From an uncultured Prevotella sp. (lineage in GTDB: Bacteria; Bacteroidota; Bacteroidia; Bacteroidales; Bacteroidaceae): a stretch of 29,759 nt of DNA. The stretch is taken from the NCBI GenBank assembly GCA_900546345.1, contig URCI01000035.1, positions 1 to 29,759 on the forward strand, given 5' to 3'. The notes beneath the pieces were generated by a model that saw nothing but the letters and a program-made list of their open reading frames with translations, was not told the DNA's origin and made no database searches. Positions 23,525 to 29,759 of the stretch are shown here, in pieces. The translations under genes were made by a program, and so were the position numbers. Each line of letters starts with the position of its first letter. The first letter of the stretch is position 1.

Positions 23525-24284
23525 AATCGTTTAATTCTTTTGGAACTGTTATTGAGTATTTCTTGTTGAGGATACCGTCTTTTACCAGTTGCAGCTTTCC
23601 GGTACCCATGTCTATCTTGCTTGTATCTAATTCCTCGAACCAGTAATGACCGGCCTTTTCTGCCATATAGAGGAACATTCGCTTCACCCTATGATTGGAT
23701 GTATTCTCCAGCAGCCTCTGTACAACCTCAGACCGCAATGTCGTCAGCTGCTCCATGATATAGTAGAGATCCATGTATGAATACTGCTTCGGTGCCAGCG
23801 CAAGGCATTCAAGAAATGCCAGTTCTGGAGAGGACACATACAGCGTTCCGTTCTCGGTATCATGCCTGGTTACTTCCACCTCTGCAATAGCCGTTGAAGA
23901 GAAAGTCCGGAAAGTCATGTCATACACATCGCTTTTCATCCACATGGGCATCTTCTCTCCCGCAGGCAAAGCCACCATCAGCAAAGGCTTGCCCATGGGA
24001 ACATAATGGTTAAAGCCGGAATATTCCAAGGCTGAGACGGCTCCTATCCTCAATTGTCTTCCCATCTGGAGATTATAGGAGGCAAGCGCATCGAAAGCGT
24101 TGAGACGGGTGCCACTTCTGAACATGACACCCTTACACAAGGTTGTCAGCCACCCTGTGTCCCGGTATCGTTTTTGCAGTTGCGACGAATAGCCTTTTCG
24201 TTTCATCCATTCTGAGAACATAAGTCCGGATGGAGATGTATTGGCAAGCAACTGGTTTATTTTTGTTCCGGCAGATACACTCAT
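23514..24284 (-). CDS. abiEi: AbiEi antitoxin and repressor
   Basis: 256 residues from ATG 24284. An N-terminal winged-helix DNA-binding part (INQLLANTSPSGLMFSEWMKRKGYSSQLQKRYRDTGWLTTLCKGVMFR) is followed by the AbiEi C-terminal antitoxin domain (SALEYSGFNHYVPMGKPLLMVAL, VSSPELAFLECLALAPKQYSYMDLYYIMEQL). AbiEi neutralises the toxin without direct tight binding and represses its own promoter. ATG 24344 in the same frame would overlap the promoter, so 24284 is preferred. The promoter and palindrome at 24314-24347 fit autoregulation. Confidence 0.85.
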   Translation of the reverse strand: MSVSAGTKINQLLANTSPSGLMFSEWMKRKGYSSQLQKRYRDTGWLTTLCKGVMFRSGTRLNAFDALASYNLQMGRQLRIGAVSALEYSGFNHYVPMGKPLLMVALPAGEKMPMWMKSDVYDMTFRTFSSTAIAEVEVTRHDTENGTLYVSSPELAFLECLALAPKQYSYMDLYYIMEQLTTLRSEVVQRLLENTSNHRVKRMFLYMAEKAGHYWFEELDTSKIDMGTGKLQLVKDGILNKKYSITVPKELNDYEG

Positions 24285-24313
24285 AGTATATTTCCTTTCT
24301 GTATATTCAACTG

Positions 24314-24347
24314 CAAAGATAATCAATCTTTTCTTATCTTGCAAGAT
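24314..24347 (-). promoter_or_regulatory. abiE promoter with overlapping palindromic operator
   Basis: On the minus strand TTG (24342-24344), 20 bases, TATCTTTG (24314-24321). The perfect 12-bp palindrome ATCTTGCAAGAT (24336-24347) covers the -33 element, the right place for repression by AbiEi. Confidence 0.65.
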
Positions 24348-24486
24348 TATGGTTGAAAATAATGCTTTATAATATACTTTAAATTGATTTACAAGGTTTT
24401 TTCTTGCTTCTTATTGAATTCTTGATGCATTGATGAACAGATAACCTATACAACATTCGCTCGTTGAAATTTCGCGTCAAAAAGCT

Positions 24487-24567
24487 TTATGTACCTTTTT
24501 CAGTCTTATTTGTCAGCGTTAGAAGCCTTGTCCTTACTGACTTCCCGTAGTTCTTATGCTTAATCAT
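24487..24567 (-). pseudogene. Fragment of a second AbiEii toxin (N-terminus)
   Basis: ATG 24567 to TAA 24487 encodes MIKHKNYGKSVRTRLLTLTN and six more residues. The pattern NY-KSVR-RLL is the usual start of AbiEii toxins of the other common subfamily, from memory. Everything after is missing. It follows the AbiEi fragment by 44 bases, as in a normal operon. Confidence 0.5.
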
Positions 24568-24611
24568 TCTCCCAATGTAATTGTCATGTATTCTTTCATT
24601 GATTTTTCTGA

Positions 24612-24794
24612 TCACAATATCTTGGCATATTCTGACAGACGGCTTAGGTTACGGTCTGTGCGTTTCGTATAGTTCTGGATAATCTCCGAGCACAGGGCGT
24701 GGCCTATCTTATTCCTGTACTTGACAGCATCACACATACTTCGCTCAAGGTCGGTCATATGGACATAGTAGTTGCTTACTTTGACCTCGATCAC
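24612..24794 (-). pseudogene. Fragment of a second AbiEi antitoxin (C-terminus)
   Basis: The 60-codon frame from GTG 24794 reads VHMTDLERSMCDAVKYRNKIG and then ALCSEIIQNYTKRTDRNLSRLSEYAKIL. This is the C-terminal end of an AbiEi_4-type antitoxin (LERTICDAVRYRNKIG...NYLKRPDRNL in the family, from memory). Stops interrupt the frame directly upstream and no N-terminal DNA-binding part is present. Confidence 0.6.
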
Positions 24795-25106
24795 TCAGCG
24801 ATGTTCTTAGCTATATGATATGTATCGCGGAATTATAATTGCAAATTCATCATCTCTAATTCATGATCGTACCGTCAAAAGTTTATATATATACACTTAA
24901 TATAAGAAGGCGACATGATAAATGAAGATTAGTAATAGTATTTTACAGACATAAAACTTTTCAACAAATTAAGTTTCATATCAATCATTTGTAATTGCTT
25001 ATGTTACAGTGCATTATAAGAATACTTTTGTAAGTTGTAAGACTATAGTCTCATACTTGGACTATATACTAAGGTACTAATAAAAAAATATTCAAAACTT
25101 TGCACC
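24795..25106. other. AT-rich non-coding stretch with an operator-like palindrome
   Basis: No protein-like frame. AGACTATAGTCT (25040-25051) is a perfect 12-bp palindrome, with a half-copy GGACTATA about 10 bases downstream. It lies 56 bases before the XRE gene and is a candidate binding site for that regulator. Confidence 0.5.
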
Positions 25107-25604
25107 ATGAGCAACAAAAAGAACAAAATTAAGCCCGTAATAGTTTCAGTTATTAATCAAGTTAAGAAGAAAAATGAAGATTTCTTCTCAAAGCTGGCTA
25201 GTGCGGCAAAAAGAGATCAGAGCTACCTTCGACAAGTCCTCAAAGGTAAGCGGAACTTCACCATGGATGTGCTGCAGGACATAGGTTCTGCATATGACAT
25301 GAGATACATAATCGTGCCTGTACCAGAGTCTCCACAGTTGAAACGCTTGATAGCCGGTTACGGTGAAGAGCAGGAGTATTATTGGAGAGTGCCGTTGGGA
25401 GACGGCAGCAACGCACTCTTGGATTTTCTCCTCAATGCCGCTGGCAACAAGGCCAACTATGAGGAAATCTGGAAGGCTGCCTTTATGTTCAATGCTGTTC
25501 TTGCGCGAGCCGCATCAATCGAAGGCAGTAGGGAAGAGATCATTGAGATGCTCTCATCAGACACTGAGAAGCTACTGGATCTTATCTGGCGATTAACCCA
25601 TTAA
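25107..25604 (+). CDS. XRE-like HTH regulator
   Basis: 165 residues, basic N-terminus. Residues about 24-60 (EDFFSKLASAAKRDQSYLRQVLKGKRNFTMDVLQDIGSAYDM) form an XRE/Cro-type HTH. The remaining 100 residues are an alpha-helical domain with NYEEIWKAAFMFNAVLARAASIEGSREEIIEML, probably for dimerisation or ligand binding. ACTTTGCACC stands directly before the ATG. It probably controls the 25107-28213 operon. It may also serve as an immunity-type repressor of the second element. Confidence 0.65.
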   Translation: MSNKKNKIKPVIVSVINQVKKKNEDFFSKLASAAKRDQSYLRQVLKGKRNFTMDVLQDIGSAYDMRYIIVPVPESPQLKRLIAGYGEEQEYYWRVPLGDGSNALLDFLLNAAGNKANYEEIWKAAFMFNAVLARAASIEGSREEIIEMLSSDTEKLLDLIWRLTH

Positions 25605-25667
25605 TACTCCGAGACGAAACGAGAGAACCCTTAACATAATCAACTAATTAAAAATTGTAAGAGAATA

Positions 25668-26111
25668 ATGGAGAAAGCACTGACTCAACAACTTGAGACC
25701 ATGTGCAGAATGCTTACAAAGACTCGCGAGGATGTCAAAGTCCTAAAAAATCAAGTAAGCACCCTTCACTTGGTCTTGACCGGGGAAAACCCACCTCCTG
25801 AAGAGAACAGAACAAATTCTTTTGATCATGACGCGGAGGAAATTCTCCGCGCCAAGAACATAGAGGTTGGAAGCCGTGATGTTATGGAGATTTTACAAAT
25901 TTCCGAGACCACGCTGAAGCGTTGGCGAAGAAACGGGAAGCTGGAATTCACGTACATATCCATTAATCATGTCACTTACAAGCTTTCGAAATTGTACGAA
26001 GCTGTCAACACTGGAATAGTGAAGTGTAAGGGACTCGGCAAAATCAAAGCCTTGGAGCGTATCTTGACTTACTCAAAGGATGTGAGCCAACTCAGAGAAA
26101 ACAATGATTAA
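25668..26111 (+). CDS. Coiled-coil plus excisionase-like HTH protein
   Basis: 147 residues. An N-terminal coiled coil (LTQQLETMCRMLTKTREDVKVLKNQVSTLHLVL) is joined by an acidic linker to a MerR/excisionase-type HTH (VGSRDVMEILQISETTLKRWRRNGKLEFTYISINHVTYKLSKLYEAV, about residues 67-112). This is the form of the small ORFs between int and primase in NBU-type elements, where they help excision. It lies 14 bases before the primase-helicase gene. Confidence 0.65.
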   Translation: MEKALTQQLETMCRMLTKTREDVKVLKNQVSTLHLVLTGENPPPEENRTNSFDHDAEEILRAKNIEVGSRDVMEILQISETTLKRWRRNGKLEFTYISINHVTYKLSKLYEAVNTGIVKCKGLGKIKALERILTYSKDVSQLRENND

Positions 26112-26125
26112 CTACTGCATATGCT

Positions 26126-28213
26126 ATGGATATTAAAATTCAGATTCTGAACAGGACACGTCAAGGGCTTGACGTTTTCCATCACTACCTGGGTGTGAAG
26201 TTCATTCCGAACAGAAGTTTCAAGAACCCTTTGTACAATGATACGAAGGCATCGTGTTCCATCTATCTGAACAAGAAGTCTGGAATCTATATGATGAAGG
26301 ATTTCGGTGACCCGGAGTACTCAGGCGATTGCTTTTGGTTGGTCGGCAAGATGTTGGGGCTTGACATGAAGAGCGACTTCAAGCAGATTCTGCGACGTAT
26401 CAACGAGGATATGCACCTCTGCATACCCATGGATGTAACGACTGACAACAGAAATGGGAACTGGCAGACAAACTTTGCTGAGCCTAAGCCCAGATCTTTT
26501 GCCAATACTGCATCAGAGAGTTATGCTGAACCAAAAGTTGACGAACAACTCTCACCGCAGCCGAACGTCAAACTCGCCTACAAGGAGTTCTCGGAAGTGG
26601 AACTGCAATACTGGGGTCGGTATGGCATTACAGCAAGTACCCTTAAACGCTTCAAGGTAAAGAGCGCAAAATCGCTCACCGGTGTGTCAAAGGAGGGAAA
26701 GAAATACAAGATATACTCTCAGCCCAACGAGCCGATGTTCGTGTATCACACCATTGACGAAGCCGTTAAGGTGTACATGCCGAAAAACAAGCTGCGGTTC
26801 ATGTATGCGCACCGACCGAGTAGTGAGTATGTCTACGGACTGGAGCATCTGCCGGCGCGCGGACACATGGTGTTCATCACCGGAGGGGAGAAGGATGTCA
26901 TGTCGCTCGCGGCACATAGCTTCAATGCTGTCTGCTTCAACAGTGAGACAGCGGTCCCGCCAATCAACATTATTGAGAATCTTCACCGGCGGTTCAAGCA
27001 TATCGTCCTGCTCTATGACATGGACGACACGGGCAAGAAAAGTGCTGCAAGAATAGAGCAGGCTTTGAGAGCTTATGGCGTGAAACGGTTGGAACTGCCG
27101 CTTGCTGGAACCAAAAGCGAGAAGGACATCTCTGACTTCTTTGCTCTTGGACATACCGCCGACGAACTCAGCAGGATAATTACAGAACTCATTCAGAAGA
27201 TATACCGCAAAAGCTCGGTTATTTTCAAGTCGTGCGAACTGGACTATGCAAATCCACCCGCAAGGTCTTCTTCAGTGGTAGAGGTAAATGATGTACCGGT
27301 AGGCACCTGTGACAACCTTTTTTGTCTCACCGGGGGTGAGGGTGTGGGAAAGAGCAACTTCGTTGCTGCCATCATCTCCGGTACAATAGCTGAGAGTGCG
27401 CTGGACGCCGAGCGCACGCTGGGCCTTACCATCATCCCGAATCCGTCGGGTAGGGCCGTTATTCTCTTTGACACGGAGCAGTCTGAGCATCAGCTTTACA
27501 AGAATGTGCGTAAGGCTGTCAAAAGGGCTTATCTCGATGACAAGCCGGACTTCTTTCATGCCTATCATCTGTCGGAGCAGTCGCGCAAGGAGCGTCTTGA
27601 CATCATCCGAACGGCACTCGACATGAACTTCCATCAGCACAAAGGCATCCAGTTGGTCATCATCGACGGTGTGGCAGACTTGGTGCGTTCTGCCAACGAC
27701 GAGCTGGAGAGTGTGGATGTCATTGATGAGTTGTACCGTCTTGCAGGATTTTACCACTGCTGTATTGTCTGTGTGTTGCACTTTGTGCCTAACGGGGTAA
27801 AGCTCAGAGGACATATAGGCTCTGAGCTTCAGCGCAAGGCAGCCGGCATTCTGTCCATTGAGAAAGACACCAATCCTGCCTACTCTGTGGTCAAGTGCAT
27901 CAAGGTGCGAGACGGAAGTCCGCTGGATATTCCGATGATGTCTTTCGGATGGGACAAGAAGGAGGATATGTTCGTTTATATGGGCGTGAAGGCTAAAGAG
28001 GATAAGGAAAGACAGAAAATCAATGACCTCAAGAGCATAGCCCAGGGTATCTTCGAGAAGGTTGACAAGCTGACATATGGAGAAATGGTGAAGGCCATCG
28101 TCGATGCGATGGAGATACAGCCCCGGACGGCAAAGGACTATATCCGTACCATGAGGGATAAAGCAATTATAGAGCAGCTATCCGACCAATCCTATCAGCT
28201 CAAGATATTCTGA
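26126..28213 (+). CDS. Bifunctional primase/helicase (TOPRIM plus RecA-like ATPase)
   Basis: 695 residues. The N-terminal ~110 residues resemble the DnaG-type zinc-binding region (PLYNDTKASCSIYLNKKSGIYMMKDFGD, GDCFWLVGKMLG) but lack the full Cys/His set. Residues about 235-340 are a TOPRIM domain: VFITGGEKDVMSLAA with Glu near 253, and IVLLYDMDDTGKKSAARI with its Asp residues near 296-299. Residues about 385-600 are a RecA/RepA-like ATPase: Walker A GGEGVGKS near 403-410 and LVIIDGVADLVRS near 510. The C-terminus is helical, ending in a winged-helix-like segment. It would prime and unwind DNA for replication or mobilisation of the second element. All catalytic motifs except the zinc site are present. 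Confidence 0.82.
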   Translation: MDIKIQILNRTRQGLDVFHHYLGVKFIPNRSFKNPLYNDTKASCSIYLNKKSGIYMMKDFGDPEYSGDCFWLVGKMLGLDMKSDFKQILRRINEDMHLCIPMDVTTDNRNGNWQTNFAEPKPRSFANTASESYAEPKVDEQLSPQPNVKLAYKEFSEVELQYWGRYGITASTLKRFKVKSAKSLTGVSKEGKKYKIYSQPNEPMFVYHTIDEAVKVYMPKNKLRFMYAHRPSSEYVYGLEHLPARGHMVFITGGEKDVMSLAAHSFNAVCFNSETAVPPINIIENLHRRFKHIVLLYDMDDTGKKSAARIEQALRAYGVKRLELPLAGTKSEKDISDFFALGHTADELSRIITELIQKIYRKSSVIFKSCELDYANPPARSSSVVEVNDVPVGTCDNLFCLTGGEGVGKSNFVAAIISGTIAESALDAERTLGLTIIPNPSGRAVILFDTEQSEHQLYKNVRKAVKRAYLDDKPDFFHAYHLSEQSRKERLDIIRTALDMNFHQHKGIQLVIIDGVADLVRSANDELESVDVIDELYRLAGFYHCCIVCVLHFVPNGVKLRGHIGSELQRKAAGILSIEKDTNPAYSVVKCIKVRDGSPLDIPMMSFGWDKKEDMFVYMGVKAKEDKERQKINDLKSIAQGIFEKVDKLTYGEMVKAIVDAMEIQPRTAKDYIRTMRDKAIIEQLSDQSYQLKIF

Positions 28214-28241
28214 GGCGATGCTGTGGCACCGGCAGTGCAGG

Positions 28242-28412
28242 CTATCTGCGCTGTCGGGCCATTTTCTTCTTTCGGTCAATGAGATTGGCGATAGAGAAGC
28301 TGATCCAAAGTATGGGAAACATCAAAGCCCAGAAGAGGACCTTAAGGACCAGGACGACCGCTCCAATGACAACGGCGAAGATGAGAGCGTAAAGGAAGAA
28401 GAGTGCGAACAT
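28242..28412 (-). CDS. 56-residue membrane protein
   Basis: ATG 28412 to TAG 28242. The product starts MFALFFLYALIFAVVIGAVV, continues LVLKVLFWALMFPILWISFS and ends IANLIDRKKKMARQRR: two adjacent membrane helices and a strongly basic tail that should stay in the cytoplasm. The composition is far from random and the reverse frame looks like its shadow. It is convergent with the primase-helicase gene, 28 bases apart. Function unknown; a small toxin, a transport accessory or an anchor are all possible. Confidence 0.6.
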   Translation of the reverse strand: MFALFFLYALIFAVVIGAVVLVLKVLFWALMFPILWISFSIANLIDRKKKMARQRR

Positions 28413-28568
28413 GATGACATCTTTTTGAGGGTGAATAATTATGTTTGTTAACTCCTTAATTCCCTATAAAGATACGAATATTTTTCGAAATACACAAGTT
28501 TTTCTGTGATTATTTTCTATAAACATGCAATAAAATCAATCGTTTCCAACGACAAAATCACTGTCACT

Positions 28569-29237
28569 ATGAGTACAAATACCATTCCAAATTACCAAAA
28601 AGCGATCTTGACTTTCAATGTGTTCTTCAGAGAGGACACCACAACACAGTCGTTTCTGCCGAGTATCGTATCAAAGGATACAGAGAACTGGACTCTCTTC
28701 CGAAGTACTTTTGCAGGACGAAAGGACTGCAACCTGACCATCGTGGACAAGTCCATCGAGACACCTTTCCACTGCTTGTTGGTAGCATTGTTCTGCAAGC
28801 AGCTCGAAGATGAGTTGCAGACTGAATTTGAGAATACAACCATGATTCTGTCTCCGCTCCGCAAAGAGCATCCGGGCAGCATCAACATTGCCAACATGCC
28901 TTTTGACAAGACCGAGAACCGCAACGATTATCTGCAAGAGTGCTTCTTAAAGGTATCGGGAAGGAAGGTTAAGATAGCGACAAAACGCAATCCGATACTC
29001 TGCAGGGACATCAAAATCTCTACTGGCGATTATACTCTTTTCCTCCGCTTTGAGGGTGGGATGGCTAATGGATGGCAGGTGGACGACGCTTATGTTGCGA
29101 GTATGACACCTAAAGAGCTTCTTCCTTTTGTCTCAAGCAATGTCAAATGCAAGAATATATTCACGCATGGCTACAGCCAGAATGGGGTATTCATCAATGT
29201 GGATTTCTTGACAAAACACCGTGTGTGTATTCCGTAA
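28569..29237 (+). CDS. Unknown protein
   Basis: 222 residues from ATG 28569 (an in-frame ATG at 28506 would add 21). It is soluble and of mixed alpha/beta type: YQKAILTFNVFFREDTTTQSFLPSIV, TPFHCLLVALFCKQLEDELQTEFENTTMILSPLRKEHPG, RKVKIATKRNPILCRDIKISTGDYTLFLRFEGGMANGW. No motif I can name. It sits between the primase-helicase module and the palindrome array, so it could be the protein that binds that array. Confidence 0.55.
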   Translation: MSTNTIPNYQKAILTFNVFFREDTTTQSFLPSIVSKDTENWTLFRSTFAGRKDCNLTIVDKSIETPFHCLLVALFCKQLEDELQTEFENTTMILSPLRKEHPGSINIANMPFDKTENRNDYLQECFLKVSGRKVKIATKRNPILCRDIKISTGDYTLFLRFEGGMANGWQVDDAYVASMTPKELLPFVSSNVKCKNIFTHGYSQNGVFINVDFLTKHRVCIP

Positions 29238-29298
29238 TCTGCATTTGACACCAACAAAAGTGTTATTGGCGGATTTCAGTCGAGAGGCAGGCACAAAA

Positions 29299-29521
29299 GA
29301 TAGAAACTATCAGAGCAATCCAAGCTATCAGAGCAATTTACAGATAGAATCTATCTGATCTATCTAAGTTATCTGCAGATAGAATCTATCCAATCTATCT
29401 AAGCAATCTTCAGATAGTTTCTATCCGAACTATCAGCTCAGTCTAAGGATAAAATCTATCTGAGCAATCAGAGCAATCCACGGATAGAATTTATCAGAAC
29501 AATCTAAAGATAGATTTTATC
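29299..29521. repeat. Array of seven GATAGAATCTATC-type palindromes, 35-bp period
   Basis: Thirteen-base elements of the form GATAGA-N-TCTATC start at 29299, 29343, 29378, 29413, 29448, 29483 and 29509. The five central ones are spaced exactly 35 bases; the outer steps are 44 and 26. Half-sites such as TCTATCTAAG and AGAGCAATC recur between them. This is an iteron-like or centromere-like array, not a CRISPR. Confidence 0.9.
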
Positions 29522-29527
29522 TTTTGC

Positions 29528-29759
29528 ATGGTTCGAGCCAGTAAAATACTGAGTTTGGTGATGACACGATGGTGCATACTTTTAGGACGAATTCACTTAC
29601 GCTATTGGAATATTGAGCACTCCAACATGAAGAACGAAGCATATCTACTTGTAAATCGGAACTTTTACCCTAATAACAGGCTTTGCCACCGCTACGGCAG
29701 TCATTTGGGAGTAGCAAGTTGTGACTTTGTGTCCACAACACCGGCTAAGGCCGATGTTG
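29528..29759 (+). CDS. Possible partial ORF at the right edge
   Basis: Open from ATG 29528 to the window end (77 codons), with a second ATG at 29629. The composition is not clearly protein-like, and the DNA also holds inverted repeats, so it may be non-coding. Listed because it is open to the edge. Confidence 0.2.
   Translation, partial: MVRASKILSLVMTRWCILLGRIHLRYWNIEHSNMKNEAYLLVNRNFYPNNRLCHRYGSHLGVASCDFVSTTPAKADV
29718..29759. other. Inverted repeats at the right edge, possible oriT
   Basis: GTTGTG (29718-29723)/CACAAC (29734-29739), and then CAACA-c-CGGC (29736-29745) with GCCG-a-TGTTG up to 29759. Two adjoining stem-loops downstream of a primase gene and an iteron array are what an origin of transfer of a mobilizable element would look like, but no relaxase is visible. 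Confidence 0.3.

Noticed and set aside
28218..28451. 77-codon plus-strand frame
   Set aside because: It is the reverse of the 56-residue membrane protein, and its acidic stretch is the mirror of the hydrophobic codons.
29299..29521. CRISPR array
   Set aside because: The repeats are only 13 bases and palindromic, the spacers resemble each other, and no cas gene is near.

Overview
The window looks like a Bacteroidales genome (Bacteroides or Prevotella type). Three things point there. The genes match Bacteroidetes conjugative-transposon families: TraA/B/D/E/F/G, DUF4099, DUF3945, ArdC and a TOPRIM primase. The integrase is of the Bacteroidetes tyrosine-recombinase type. Several genes are preceded by the Bacteroidetes promoter pattern TTG-N19/20-TAnnTTTG, and Shine-Dalgarno sequences are mostly absent. 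All calls come from reading the sequence; no database search was run.

Layout. (1) 1-616: end of a foreign insert with an excisionase-like HTH gene leaving the window at the left. (2) 560-6559, minus strand: the start of a conjugation (tra) operon, promoter at 6529-6559, then traA (ParA), traB (DUF3408-like), an HTH protein, a DUF3127-like OB-fold protein, traD, traE, traF and traG. TraG is cut off just after its Walker A motif, where the foreign insert begins. (3) 6691-8064: a decayed, duplicated stretch with a frameshifted small membrane-protein gene, two nearly identical plus-strand promoters each followed by a compact hairpin RNA candidate, and a reading frame broken by an in-frame TAG. 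(4) 8046-9254, minus: a secreted M23 peptidase/glucosaminidase for opening the cell wall. (5) 9333-18634, plus: the accessory and DNA-processing block, with DUF4099, a phosphoribosyltransferase/MutS-I/DUF3945 composite, ArdC-like antirestriction protein, TOPRIM primase-like protein, a secreted protein, a topoisomerase-type zinc-ribbon protein, an HU-like protein, a lipoprotein and an unknown protein. (6) 18892-19693: a small GNAT protein and a very acidic protein. (7) 19694-22618: a tyrosine integrase flanked by repeat-rich non-coding DNA, the likely attachment-site zone.

(8) 22619-29759: a second module. It holds an intact AbiE type IV toxin-antitoxin pair, fragments of a second and different AbiE pair, an XRE regulator, a coiled-coil HTH protein, a 695-aa TOPRIM primase/RecA-like helicase, a hidden 56-aa membrane protein, an unknown protein, an array of seven 13-bp palindromic repeats mostly spaced 35 bp, and a hairpin-rich edge that could be an origin of transfer. 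This layout resembles mobilizable elements of the NBU type (excisionase-like HTH, primase, oriT/mob).

Together the window reads as an integrative conjugative element joined to one or two other mobile elements. The transfer operon is interrupted, and no relaxase, coupling protein or traH-traQ gene is visible here. The most unusual signals are the twin promoter-RNA units, the 35-bp-period palindrome array, the repeats around the integrase, the relic AbiE pair and the three-part fused ORF.
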